The position numbers and the translations under genes are program-made. From Serratia quinivorans (GTDB lineage Bacteria > Pseudomonadota > Gammaproteobacteria > Enterobacterales > Enterobacteriaceae): a stretch of 64,000 bases of DNA. The stretch is from assembly GCF_946227985.1 (NCBI RefSeq), contig NZ_CAMKGL010000001.1, forward strand, positions 1,724,525-1,788,524, read 5' to 3'. Numbering within the stretch: position 1 is the stretch's first letter; the number at the start of each line of letters is the position of its first letter. The notes under the pieces are model-generated. The model had not been told where the DNA came from. It saw nothing but the letters and a program-made list of their open reading frames with translations, and did no database searches. Positions 18,580 through 26,662 of this stretch are shown here, one piece after another.

Positions 18580-18918
18580 TCAGTTACCCCGTGGATCCAA
18601 TGACGTGCCCACCGCCCGTTGATCGACAGACGATGACGCTGTGGCCACCTCGCATTCCCGCTGGCGAATAGCCGACTCCAGTGCTTTGCGCTGAGCGCGT
18701 AAAGTGGCAAGTTGCGCCTGTTCCGCGCGTATTTGCTCTACATACCAGATATGTTGCAACATTCCATTTAGCCGCTGCCGATAGTCAACGGCGGCGTTAT
18801 CCTTATCCACGGGGGCATGAGACGGAGTCTTGTCGACAAACGCACAGCAACAGGAAGACGCCAGCAAAGTTAGCGCTGTCGTCATTACAGAAGACAATTT
18901 CAAAAGCCTAAACTCCAT
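18580..18918 (-). CDS. Small exported or lipid-anchored protein of unknown function
   Basis: The 112-residue protein has an N-terminal hydrophobic segment with a cysteine cluster (LTLLASSCCCAF) that resembles, but does not fit, a lipobox. A helical region follows (YVEQIRAEQAQLATLRAQRKALESAIRQRE) that could form a coiled coil. It forms a two-gene unit with 18,209-18,562. The function is unknown. Confidence 0.6.
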   Translation of the reverse strand: MEFRLLKLSSVMTTALTLLASSCCCAFVDKTPSHAPVDKDNAAVDYRQRLNGMLQHIWYVEQIRAEQAQLATLRAQRKALESAIRQRECEVATASSSVDQRAVGTSLDPRGN

Positions 18919-19288
18919 TAAAGCCCATACGGCGGCTCATTCTCATTATATTAACGAGAACTCCCTTGATGATTTAATCAACGACGCGCGGGTAACAAAC
19001 AGATTAATTGATAAAAACTAAACACCAATGAAAGAGAAAGCACTGAGGTTAATAATTGGTAGAAATAATATATTTAGTCAGTTAACGATCTAATGCCCTT
19101 GATTAGCCTATTGTTTCGCCGTTGTATATTCGCTTTTAAAATAAACTTAACCATTAATGGCAGTAAATAAAAAATTACTTTTTTTAGTTTATTAATTCGA
19201 ATTCTACCGCAGAGCGTACCGAGAAAAACTGCATTATGTTTCAAAAAGGTGGGAAATAATTCAACTAAAAATAAACCGGATGATAGAA
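18919..19288. other. AT-rich non-coding stretch
   Basis: About 370 bases with no supported ORF on either strand. It holds the promoter side of the small secreted protein gene and the downstream region of fabV. I see no repeats or RNA-like structure before the fabV terminator. Confidence 0.6.
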
Positions 19289-19318
19289 CTAAAAAAGGCC
19301 GGGATTTCTCCCGGCCTT
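19289..19318 (-). terminator. Intrinsic terminator of fabV
   Basis: On the minus strand GGCCGGGA pairs with TCCCGGCC around a 4-base loop, followed by six T residues, 20 bases after the fabV stop. Confidence 0.9.
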
Positions 19319-19337
19319 CTTTCTCTGCCCGACGGGT

Positions 19338-20537
19338 TTAGACTAACTCAACCACATCAAACTTAACTTCACCGCTGAGGTCGGCTTCGTAATCAACACC
19401 TTGCAGACCAAAACCAAACAGGCGCAGGAACTCGGCCTTATAGCCCAGGTAATCGGTCAACTCATTGATGTTGTTATCGTTGATCTGTGCCCAGATTTCA
19501 CGGCAGGTGTTCTGCACGTCGTCGCGCAGTTCCCAGTCGTCCAGACGCAGACGGTGCTTCTCATCGGTATCCGGTGCCGTGCCACTGTACAGTTTGGTGG
19601 CGAACAGACGCTGGATTTGCTCGATGCAACCTTCGTGGATCCCCTGAGCCTTCATGATTTTGAAGACGATAGAGATATACAGCGGCATTACCGGAATAGC
19701 AGAAGAAGCCTGAGTCACCACCGACTTCAGCACGGCAACGTAAGCCGCGCCGCCTTTGGCCTTCAGTTTCTGATCGATGGCCAGAGCCGCGCGATCCAGA
19801 TCTTCTTTTGCCTTGCCCAGCGTACCGTGCCAGTAGATTGGCCAGGTCAGATCGGTACCGATGTAGGAGTAAGCCACTGCCTGCACGTTGTCCGCCAGCA
19901 CGCCGGCCTCTTCCAGTGCGTCCATCCACAGCTGCCAGTCCTGGCCGCCCATCACTTTGACGGTATCAGCAATTTCTTGCTCGTTGGCCGGTTCAACCAC
20001 GGCTTCAACCAGCACGTCTTTGTTGGTATCGAGCGCCACGGATTTGTACGGTTCGCCGATAGGTTTCAGCGCGGAGCGCACTACTTCACCGGTTTCCGGC
20101 ATTTTACGCACCGGCGAAGCCAGCGAGTAAACCACCATGTCGATCTGGCCCAGATCCTGTTTAATCAGGTCGATAACCGTTTGGCGGCATTCGTTGGAGA
20201 ACGCGTCGCCGTTAACGCTTTTCGCGTACAGGCCTTCTTCTTTAGCTGCCTTGTCAAAACCAGCAGAGTTGTACCAGCCGGCAGAACCGGTTTTGGCTTC
20301 GCTGCCCGGCTTTTCAAAAAATACGCCGATGGTGGCTGCACCGCTGCCGAATGCGGCATTGATACGTGACGCCAGGCCGTAACCGGTGGAAGCACCGATC
20401 ACCAGCACTTTTTTCGGGCCGTTTTTCAGTTCGCCACGTGACTTAACGTAGGCAATTTGCTCACGGACATTGGCTTCACAACCTGCCGGATGAGCGGTAG
20501 TGCAGATAAAACCACGAATTTTAGGTTTGATAATCAT
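19338..20537 (-). CDS. fabV: Trans-2-enoyl-CoA / enoyl-ACP reductase FabV
   Basis: The 399-residue protein begins [20 protein letters not shown] and has the Rossmann motif [17 protein letters not shown]. The catalytic Tyr-x8-Lys of FabV is seen in [12 protein letters not shown]. FabV completes fatty-acid elongation by NADH-dependent reduction of the enoyl group and is known to be insensitive to triclosan. It is monocistronic, with a strong terminator. A promoter with -10 TATATT is visible upstream, overlapping a direct repeat at 20,571-20,597. Confidence 0.96.
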   Translation of the reverse strand: MIIKPKIRGFICTTAHPAGCEANVREQIAYVKSRGELKNGPKKVLVIGASTGYGLASRINAAFGSGAATIGVFFEKPGSEAKTGSAGWYNSAGFDKAAKEEGLYAKSVNGDAFSNECRQTVIDLIKQDLGQIDMVVYSLASPVRKMPETGEVVRSALKPIGEPYKSVALDTNKDVLVEAVVEPANEQEIADTVKVMGGQDWQLWMDALEEAGVLADNVQAVAYSYIGTDLTWPIYWHGTLGKAKEDLDRAALAIDQKLKAKGGAAYVAVLKSVVTQASSAIPVMPLYISIVFKIMKAQGIHEGCIEQIQRLFATKLYSGTAPDTDEKHRLRLDDWELRDDVQNTCREIWAQINDNNINELTDYLGYKAEFLRLFGFGLQGVDYEADLSGEVKFDVVELV

Positions 20538-20570
20538 AGTAATTTTTTCTTGGTAGCTAAAAACCGAAGG

Positions 20571-20597
20571 ACAATATACCTGATTTTCACAATATAC
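20571..20597 (-). promoter_or_regulatory. fabV promoter region with 9-bp direct repeat
   Basis: ACAATATAC occurs at 20,571-20,579 and again at 20,589-20,597, a spacing of 18 bases, which is nearly two helical turns. On the minus strand this reads GTATATTGT twice; the downstream copy contains a -10-like TATATT with TTAAGT 17 bases upstream. The repeat could be an operator for a dimeric regulator. This is inference from position. Confidence 0.4.
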
Positions 20598-20685
20598 TTA
20601 AGCTGGGTGCGTGGCAGAATCGCAACAAGTGCAGTGAACAGACCAGTTGTGCTGGTTATATCCCCCCTTAAAGGAAGACCGCAAC

Positions 20686-21597
20686 ATGAGTTTTATCGCC
20701 AAATTACACGCCGACGAAGTGGATATTGATCTCAACCTGGTGACTTCCATGCTCGCCAGCCAGTTTCCGCAGTGGGCGGCTTTGGCGATAACGCCGGTCG
20801 CTATTGCCGGCACCGATAACGTGATGCTGCGGCTGGGCGATGAGCTCTATATTCGTCTGCCGCGCACGCCGTCAGCGGCGGCTGCGCTTGAACGGGAAAA
20901 CCGTTACCCGCCGTTGCTATCCCGTTATCTGCCGGTCCCAGTTCCCGTTCCGCTAGAACAGGGGCGGCCCCAATCAGGCTACCCTTTCAACTGGTGCGTA
21001 GGCCGTTGGATCCATGGGACAATGCCGGTTTGCGGCGAAGGCAGCCACGGGCTGGCGCAACAGTTAGGGGAATTTGTCCACGCGTTGCATGCCATCCCTG
21101 TTGCCGATCCTGAGTTGCAAAAGAGCCTGACCTCCTATCGCGGCGGCCCGCTTAGCGACAGAGACGCCCTCACGCGCAGCGCGATAGCGCAATGCGGTGA
21201 CTATCTCGATACGGATATTCTTCTGTACGTGTGGGAAACCGTTAGCCAGAGACAGGAGAACAGCGCTGGCCCATGCTGGATCCACACCGATATCCAACCG
21301 GGCAACCTGCTGATCAACGAAGGTAAGTTGGCGGCGGTGATCGACTGGGGCGGTATGGCGATTGGCGATCCGGCGGTAGATTTGATTGTCGCGTGGAATT
21401 TATTGAGCCAGGACAACCGCGAGGATTTTAAACGCGCCGTGGATACCGATAAAGCCACCTGGCTGCGTGGCCGCGCTTGGGCATTATCGATTGGCGTGAT
21501 TGCGTATGCGTATTACGTTGAAAAAGATCCTGCGTTGGCGCGGACTTCGCGCTATCAGATTGAGCAGGTTGCGGCAGAGATGGGGTTAACGCTTTGA
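20686..21597 (+). CDS. Aminoglycoside phosphotransferase (APH)-family kinase
   Basis: The 303-residue protein has APH/choline-kinase marks: nucleotide-binding start AGTDNVMLRLGDELYIRLPR, catalytic loop HTDIQPGNLLI with Asp and Asn, and the metal-binding IDWGGMAIGDPAVDL. It has the size and motif spacing of chromosomal APH(3'')-like or macrolide-kinase-like proteins, which often act on small metabolites rather than drugs. AAGGAAG lies before the ATG at 20,686. Resistance should not be assumed from sequence. Confidence 0.85.
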   Translation: MSFIAKLHADEVDIDLNLVTSMLASQFPQWAALAITPVAIAGTDNVMLRLGDELYIRLPRTPSAAAALERENRYPPLLSRYLPVPVPVPLEQGRPQSGYPFNWCVGRWIHGTMPVCGEGSHGLAQQLGEFVHALHAIPVADPELQKSLTSYRGGPLSDRDALTRSAIAQCGDYLDTDILLYVWETVSQRQENSAGPCWIHTDIQPGNLLINEGKLAAVIDWGGMAIGDPAVDLIVAWNLLSQDNREDFKRAVDTDKATWLRGRAWALSIGVIAYAYYVEKDPALARTSRYQIEQVAAEMGLTL

Positions 21598-21641
21598 GAT
21601 TATCAGGCCAGGACATACATTCCTGGCCTATCAAACGGCTA

Positions 21642-21992
21642 TCAGGCTTTGTTCTTTTCCAACTGCTCTATCAGCGTATAACGCAGTGAAGAAGCGTCGG
21701 CCGGCGGGTTTTCCACCTCCGTCACCTGCACTTTCAGGCGGTAGTTGTAGCCCGGTTCAAAAGTAAAACCTTCAATCCCGGTATAGAACAATCCCCACGG
21801 CTCTTGCGCGGAATGACGCACCTGCATGCACTTCATGGGGGCAACGCCCGTACAATTTACCAGCGCGCTGTTCACCAGCAACACTTCCGTATGGTTTCCG
21901 TCTTTATTCACCGGTTGACTCACTGTCGCTCCCTCTTGGCTGCAGCCGGCCAGACCGGCCAGGACAACAAATAATAACGCTTTGATTTTCAA
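21642..21992 (-). CDS. DUF4377 lipoprotein
   Basis: The 116-residue protein has a short signal and the lipobox LAGC, then VNCTGVAPMKCMQVRHSAQE, WGLFYTGIEGFTFEPGYNY and LKVQVTEVENPPADASSLRY, the hallmark sequence of DUF4377. This domain is often found with META/HslJ domains in outer-membrane lipoproteins. The start is TTG: no in-frame ATG or GTG precedes it before a stop, and GGTG lies upstream. The function is unknown. Confidence 0.8.
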   Translation of the reverse strand: MKIKALLFVVLAGLAGCSQEGATVSQPVNKDGNHTEVLLVNSALVNCTGVAPMKCMQVRHSAQEPWGLFYTGIEGFTFEPGYNYRLKVQVTEVENPPADASSLRYTLIEQLEKNKA

Positions 21993-22157
21993 TGTAATGC
22001 ACCATTAAGCCTTTAGGTGCGGTGATAGTAACAAAGCTACGGCTGTCGGGGCCAGCGGCGTGTTCCGAAATTTTAATAGCGCGAGTACAGCCGCCATTTG
22101 CCAACCACAACTTCTGAGTCTAACTTTATGAAATCAATAATCCTAAAGGGGTTTTCC

Positions 22158-22694
22158 ATGCGTTCACTTCCTTATATTTTCATCGCGAGTTCGATGGCTT
22201 TTTTGTCAGGCTGTGCCAGCCAGCCGCAGGTGACCAGTGATTATGATCACAGCGCCAACTTCACCCAGTATCACACCTACGGCTTTGCCACAGAAACTGC
22301 TGGGCAATACCAGACGCTGACGGGCAAGTACATTCAATCGGCGATTAAACAACAGTTGGAACAACGTGGTTATAAAGCCAGCGCGACACCAGATCTGTTG
22401 GTGTACAGCAGCGCGATGAAACAAGACAAGGTGCAGGTGAATGACGCTCCGGTGCCGGTCGGCCGCAGAGGTTATGCCGGCTGGGGTGGTTATAATCAAA
22501 CCGTTTGGAGCTATACCGAAGGTACCCTGACGGTCGACCTGGTGGACAGCAAGAAGAAACAGCTGGTCTGGCGTGGAACCGCCAGTAATACGCTGAACTC
22601 AGAGGGTACACCGGCCAGCCAGGCCCAGATCCAACAGGCGGTGACCGCGCTGTTTGCCACTTATACCTTTAAAGCTGGCCCGGCAAGCAACTGA
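22158..22694 (+). CDS. DUF4136 lipoprotein
   Basis: The 178-residue lipoprotein has signal MRSLPYIFIASSMAFLSGC with lipobox LSGC. It then has VTSDYDHSANFTQYHTYGF, IKQQLEQRGYKAS and TEGTLTVDLVDSKKKQLVWRG, the standard DUF4136 layout. AAAGGGG lies 7 bases before the ATG at 22,158. It is probably anchored to the outer membrane; the biochemical role is unknown. Confidence 0.85.
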   Translation: MRSLPYIFIASSMAFLSGCASQPQVTSDYDHSANFTQYHTYGFATETAGQYQTLTGKYIQSAIKQQLEQRGYKASATPDLLVYSSAMKQDKVQVNDAPVPVGRRGYAGWGGYNQTVWSYTEGTLTVDLVDSKKKQLVWRGTASNTLNSEGTPASQAQIQQAVTALFATYTFKAGPASN

Positions 22695-22708
22695 TTTTTA
22701 ATTGGTAA

Positions 22709-22738
22709 TTAAGAGTACCCAAGTGTCGGGTGCTCTTA
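22709..22738 (+). terminator. Possible terminator after the DUF4136 gene
   Basis: TAAGAGTACCC and GGGTGCTCTTA form an imperfect 11-bp stem fifteen bases after the stop. There is no T-run, so it may act only as an mRNA end stabiliser. Confidence 0.45.
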
Positions 22739-22954
22739 ATACCGCCTCGTATCCCGTCAAGGGGTTTTCGCCCTCCCTCAAAAGCCAACGTTTACACCGC
22801 CGGGCATAACTATTTTTCTCTCGAAGCAAAGCGGCAGTCTCCCGCAAGACACCTCAGAATGAAAACCAGGCAATTTTCCCAAATCAGCATCCTGTATAGA
22901 AACCTTCGCTCCAGTTGATATATTGGGCGGCAACTAAATGGACAAGTAAAAGTT

Positions 22955-23413
22955 ATGGATACGGTTGAGGAATTGGGTGGGACGTATTTCTATGCTGGAA
23001 GGTATAGCCTGAGTGCCAGTGAACTATTTTTCATGATCTTCTGCGAAGAAACGGCCACTCAGTTAGGTATTGAGGATATAGCCGCCGTAGTGTTTATCCA
23101 TGCGGGAAGAAATATTTCACCAACACGAGGGAAATTTAGAACGGCGATACCTGATACTTCCTTGGCTTCCCGACAAGCTAGAAAGGTGTTTGGAAATAGA
23201 ATGTTTCCACTCGGGTTGAAAATGCCGTCGGTAATCGGAGGCTATCCTCCTTCAACCCTAAGACTGCGCATGGTAAGGAAGATGGGTACATTTGTAGGCC
23301 GTGCGGTCCCTGTTCTTGGGTGGGTCATCCTTGCAAAAGACATAACAGAGATTTCATTCAGATCTACGGTTAAGTACAACAGAATAGCGCGAGGTGCCGA
23401 CAAGTTATGGTAG
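22955..23413 (+). CDS. Hypothetical protein paired with DUF1493
   Basis: The 152-residue protein has an N-terminal soluble part (VEELGGTYFYAGRYSLSASE) and one likely membrane or hydrophobic segment (GRAVPVLGWVILAKDITEI) near the C-terminus. It overlaps the DUF1493 gene by 7 bases, so the two are translationally coupled. I recall similar proteins next to DUF1493 genes in enterobacteria, but not an established function. The lower GC than the host genes upstream suggests acquisition. A toxin/immunity or envelope role is possible but unproven. Confidence 0.65.
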   Translation: MDTVEELGGTYFYAGRYSLSASELFFMIFCEETATQLGIEDIAAVVFIHAGRNISPTRGKFRTAIPDTSLASRQARKVFGNRMFPLGLKMPSVIGGYPPSTLRLRMVRKMGTFVGRAVPVLGWVILAKDITEISFRSTVKYNRIARGADKLW

Positions 23414-23697
23414 ATAAAATTGAAGCGCGCATTTTTGAACTGGTGGAACCTTATAACGGACGCTCCTGGCTAACGTTTAAGAAGCAGATTCTTACTGGTG
23501 ATAGTTCGTTGAATCACACCATGGGAATGGATGAGCAGGAAGCCATGGAACTTTTGGATGAAATTTTCACAGAATTTCACCTTGAGCATGATGCCTTGGA
23601 CTTCACTACCTACTTTCCCGGCAGTAAGACACAATCAAAACCTCTCACTATCAATATGCTGATTGCATCCGCCAAGGCTGGCTGCTGGCTGTATTAG
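23407..23697 (+). CDS. DUF1493 family protein
   Basis: The 96-residue acidic protein has the DUF1493 pattern: DKIEARIFELVEPYNGRSW at the start, MGMDEQEAMELLDEIFTEF in the middle and YFPGSKTQSKPLTINMLIAS near the end. The family is confined largely to enterobacteria and has no known function. It is coupled to the upstream gene. Confidence 0.8.
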   Translation: MVDKIEARIFELVEPYNGRSWLTFKKQILTGDSSLNHTMGMDEQEAMELLDEIFTEFHLEHDALDFTTYFPGSKTQSKPLTINMLIASAKAGCWLY

Positions 23698-23721
23698 GCC
23701 GGCACTCGCCGGCCATCTTCA

Positions 23722-24285
23722 TCAATATGCCTTCCACGCAGAGAACACCAGTGGATCACCAAAAGCGTAACGCCGGTGTTCAACCGTCGAGTTATACGGC
23801 ATATACACCTGGCGACAAGCGCCAGCATCCGACCCAGTTCTATACACCTTCAGCGCCCCCGCCACTGCCTCAGGATAATTCAGCGCCAACGTGGCATTGC
23901 TGGTCACGTTCTGGAAGTATTCACCGGGCTCGGTAATGGCGTTCAAATCCGTATTGGCAGGCAGTGTCTTATCGGCAACAGGCACAGCACCGGTATCTTC
24001 CGCCGTGAGAGTGTCTTGGGTGGCCAACACCCCTAACCCCAGATTTTTCTGCGATTCGGCTTGTGCTATTTCGCCTGCTTTGGCGATCTCGGAAAGATTC
24101 TTTTTGATGGACAGAAAATCAGATACCACAGGAGCGGCGGTAACTTTTACAACTCTACTGGCACTTTACCCCGAAATATCCCCGGTAACACTGATTGTCG
24201 CCGTTCCTTCGCCAGCTGAGATAAGCTGGTCATCCGCAGTCACACACGCTAACCCCGTTACACCCACGCGTGCCCAAAGTGGTGG
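23722..24285 (-). pseudogene. Decayed phage tail gene: Ig-like tail-tube end fused to tail-fibre C-terminus
   Basis: Reading the minus strand from 24,285, an Ig-like repeat is visible (VTADDQLISAGEGTATISV then TGDISG). An in-frame TAA follows at 24,166-24,168, and the same frame continues SASRVVKVTAAPVVSDFL, then LSEIAKAGEIAQAE, NLGL and a fibre end (YPEAVAGALKVYRTGSDAG, RRYAFGDPLVFSAWKAY). The Ig part resembles the C-terminus of lambdoid tail-tube proteins. The rest is a tail-fibre end. A deletion seems to have joined two tail genes, and a nonsense codon followed. A GTG at 24,129 could start a 135-residue remnant. Confidence 0.75.
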
Positions 24286-24398
24286 TTAAGCGTGAGCGGC
24301 TGGAGTTAGTGCAATACACCTCCATACGAGAAACTGCAAATGCGATGCCACCGTGGTTTTCTTTGGCGATGGATCTACGAGGGGGAAAGAGTACGTGA
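24270..24398 (+). pseudogene. Tyrosine-recombinase (phage integrase) fragment
   Basis: The plus-strand frame from 24,270 reads VPKVVVKRERLELVQYTSIR then ETANAMPPWFSLAMDLRG before a stop. This resembles the segment just before the catalytic arginine box of lambda-type integrases (KR-x-RL..IREAA..PPWL..AMDLALVTGQR). Both ends are missing and the catalytic residues are gone. With the tail remnant on the other strand it marks an old prophage scar. Confidence 0.6.
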
Positions 24399-24748
24399 TG
24401 CTGTAAAAGTCCGAATATCAAAATCCGTGGAAATTTCGTGTATTTTCGTGGAGATTGACATTTTTATGTTGTAAATCAACAGCATAAAAAAAGACCGAAT
24501 ACGATTCCTTTAATGGCAAATACAGTATTTTTTCATTTAAAATCAGAGTGATATCTTTGAATTAGATTAAAAATCACCTTGTTTTAACTTCTTTATCTAG
24601 CCTTTAACTTCATATAGTTATCAATATTCTCGGATCAGTTCGGGAGAAGTTCGCGTTTGATTTGAGGCAACTTCATCAAAAAATCGATGACCGGTCGCCA
24701 TTAATTTTTCTACCTCCGCTAAGCAAAGCAGCACACTGATGCCTGATG
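24399..24748. other. AT-rich non-coding stretch after the prophage scar
   Basis: About 350 bases without a supported gene. Near 24,427-24,460 short repeats of the form CCGTGGAAATTTCGTG / TTTTCGTGGAGATTG occur, and around 24,475 a run ATCAACAGCATAAAAAAAGA resembles DNA found next to phage attachment sites. Neither can be proved to be an att core from this window. Confidence 0.4.
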
Positions 24749-25198
24749 TTAGCTCCCATTCCAGTTATAGCGATCCACATAACGATAACGAAGCCCTTTT
24801 CTATTATCGAAAAGTGTGTCAATCACGACGTTGCGCCGCGTAACCTTGCCATGATACCTGCCAGCCTCAATCCGCTCGTCAAATACCAACCCAGCTTGAT
24901 ATATCACGGTACCCGATCTACTTTCGCTAACATACGCTGGTAGTGTTAAAGAACCCCTTCCCCTATATATCAAATCCTCCTCCGGAAGAAACGCGAACAG
25001 GTTGCCATCTATCATCCTCAAATTCCCCCGACTGTTTACTTCACAGAGAAAATTTCTGGCTCGGGGCGATCTGGTGTGTAATCCATTAATCCAATCCTTG
25101 GTTATTCCCTGCGGCCCCAAGTCATAGCGCCCAAGCGCAGGGGCAATAGGCTCATCGTTTAAGTAGTTAGTCGCCCGATACTCCAATTCACCACCCAT
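24749..25198 (-). CDS. Hypothetical protein
   Basis: The 149-residue basic protein has no signal peptide or membrane segment. Visible parts are GRYDLGPQGITKDWINGLHT, NSRGNLRMIDGNLFAFLPEE and RYRYVDRYNWNG, with many arginines and tyrosines. No family is recognised. The ribosome site is weak. It lies isolated between a prophage scar and a non-coding region, so it may be cargo or a remnant of a longer protein. Confidence 0.5.
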   Translation of the reverse strand: MGGELEYRATNYLNDEPIAPALGRYDLGPQGITKDWINGLHTRSPRARNFLCEVNSRGNLRMIDGNLFAFLPEEDLIYRGRGSLTLPAYVSESRSGTVIYQAGLVFDERIEAGRYHGKVTRRNVVIDTLFDNRKGLRYRYVDRYNWNGS

Positions 25199-25322
25199 TT
25201 TCAGTACCTATTCCGTTTCAGTGAAGTACAGAGCATGACAACGGCGGAACTGGGAAGGGAAGTTGGGTAGTCACAGAAAACGAAACACGCTATGGTCCAG
25301 CACGGCAGCCAGTGGCGAACCA

Positions 25323-25338
25323 TGTGATCTGCGTCACG
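25323..25338 (+). promoter_or_regulatory. Candidate CRP binding site
   Basis: TGTGA-TCTGCG-TCACG matches the CRP consensus TGTGA-N6-TCACA at nine of ten conserved positions. A possible -10, TTATAG at 25,358-25,363, would put the site centre near -41, a class II CRP position for a plus-strand transcript. No protein-coding gene follows within 350 bases; a terminator does. Confidence 0.55.
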
Positions 25339-25370
25339 CGCAGAAAAGTACGATGGTTGTTATAGAACAT

Positions 25371-25475
25371 AATTTGATCAATCGCCAATGTATACCCTTA
25401 CTGACAGGGGCACATTCGTTCTAATATATAATCTCAATTACCGCCGTTCTTTGCTGGTAATGGCGGTCTTTTTTG
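25371..25475 (+). ncRNA. Candidate CRP-controlled small RNA
   Basis: The interval between the CRP-like promoter and the terminator ACCGCC..GGCGGT-CTTTTTT (25,439-25,475) is about 105 bases, has no ORF, and is isolated between genes. This is the architecture of enterobacterial regulatory RNAs. The first bases, about ATAATTTGATCAATCGCC, would be the seed. I do not recognise a known RNA, and no homology search was possible. Confidence 0.35.
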
Positions 25476-25753
25476 GTTGACAGTTTGTGTCCGCGACCAC
25501 GAGCCATTTCAGGTACAATTTCTGCTATTAAGTCACCATAAACCCGTATGTGACAAGGTTTCGACCGCGATCCATTTCTCGACCGGTTACCAGCGAACGC
25601 ACAGGGCAATGATATCGACGGGATAGCACAGACGCTTGAAGGTATTTCGGGTCAAGGGCATGGTCAGGCAACATCATAAAAAAACAGCATGTTACCTGAC
25701 GACAGCTTAGTGCGACAGAGCCGAAAAAAGTGTGCAGCAAGGCGACGGCGAAA
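25476..25753. other. Non-coding stretch downstream of the isochorismatase-like gene
   Basis: About 280 bases with only short overlapping reading frames on the minus strand, none with a ribosome site or recognisable sequence. Probably degenerate DNA. Confidence 0.45.
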
Positions 25754-26449
25754 TTACTTAACCGGCAGCGCCATCACTTGTTGGGTGGTCATGATTTCGG
25801 CGAAAACGTCAGCTACACCGGCCAGTGCAGAGCGTTGCAACGTAGCGTGATCTACCTTTTTATTATTCCAGGTGTCAAGGTCACGGGTTGCCGTGGCATC
25901 TTCAGGGATGATCACGTCAAAGCCCAGTGGCACAGCGTCACGCGCCGTTGAAGAGACGCACATGTGAGTCATCAGACCGGTCACGATGATCTTTTTGATG
26001 CTCAGATCTTTCAGCTGTTTTTCCAGATCCGTACCGACGAAGGAGCTCGGTGTCGCCTTGGTGATCACTTTGTCGCCAGCAGCAGGTTGCAGATCTTTAT
26101 GGAATTCTGAGAACGTCGTGCCTTTGGCGAACAGCGGACTGTCAGCCGGACCTTCATGACGAACGAAAAACACAGGCATCTTATTGTCATTCGCAAATTT
26201 CACCAACTCCTGGGCTTTCTTCAGCGCTTTCATGCCATCCGGAATAGGCATTTTTCCGGTAAAGTATTCGTTTTGGAAATCTATAACAATCAGAGCCGTT
26301 TCTCCTGTCTGTAATGAGGTTGTTGCCGGGGCACTGCTCATCGTGCGGATAGTCGGTGCTGAGTGAGTTTGTGCATTTGCAGTATTCATAGTCATTGCTG
26401 TCGTCGCCATTGAAAGCGCCAGAGCGCTGTAAGCCAGTAGTTTTTTCAC
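25754..26449 (-). CDS. Exported isochorismatase-family cysteine hydrolase
   Basis: The 231-residue protein starts at GTG with GGAGA before it and has a signal peptide (MKKLLAYSALALSMATTAMT, cleavage near ANA). The hydrolase domain has catalytic Asp in VIDFQNEYFTG, Lys in KVITKATPSSF and Cys in VTGLMTHMCVSSTARDA, completing the isochorismatase-like triad. Such enzymes hydrolyse amides or vinyl ethers. Export to the periplasm is unusual for the family. It is divergent from an FtrA-like activator, which likely controls it. Confidence 0.85.
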   Translation of the reverse strand: MKKLLAYSALALSMATTAMTMNTANAQTHSAPTIRTMSSAPATTSLQTGETALIVIDFQNEYFTGKMPIPDGMKALKKAQELVKFANDNKMPVFFVRHEGPADSPLFAKGTTFSEFHKDLQPAAGDKVITKATPSSFVGTDLEKQLKDLSIKKIIVTGLMTHMCVSSTARDAVPLGFDVIIPEDATATRDLDTWNNKKVDHATLQRSALAGVADVFAEIMTTQQVMALPVK

Positions 26450-26662
26450 TGTAGTATCTCCATGAGATCATGCAGATCCCGTTCCGTTGGGGTGAATCAC
26501 AAACAGATTTCCGCATGGGTAACCCTGTCTGCGTTGGCGACCATTCTGCGCGTTTCTTATGTATCGCCACAGACAGCTCAGTAACCAAAAGCGGTATTTT
26601 TGCGCCAAAATGGTATTTTTGATCTCTTACTCGATAATTATCTGCGAACAACAAGGAGTGTT

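Noticed and set aside
19401..20369. Long plus-strand ORF of 322 codons
   Set aside because: It is the antisense of fabV with histidine-rich, shadow-type composition and no ribosome site.
20686..21597. Aminoglycoside resistance gene
   Set aside because: The APH-fold kinase is clear, but it is in ordinary host DNA, has no mobile context and is not close to a known resistance enzyme. No resistance is claimed.
23722..24398. Att sites of the large prophage near the scar
   Set aside because: No sequence here is repeated near 27,640, and intact host-type genes (25,754-27,625) lie between. The scar is a separate event.
24749..25198. Possible toxin or RHS-type C-terminal domain
   Set aside because: Some Tyr/Arg-rich character is suggestive, but there is no RHS core, no catalytic motif and no immunity gene. 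Left as hypothetical.
25421..25740. Two overlapping short minus-strand ORFs
   Set aside because: No ribosome site, no recognisable sequence, and they overlap the plus-strand terminator. Probably chance frames.
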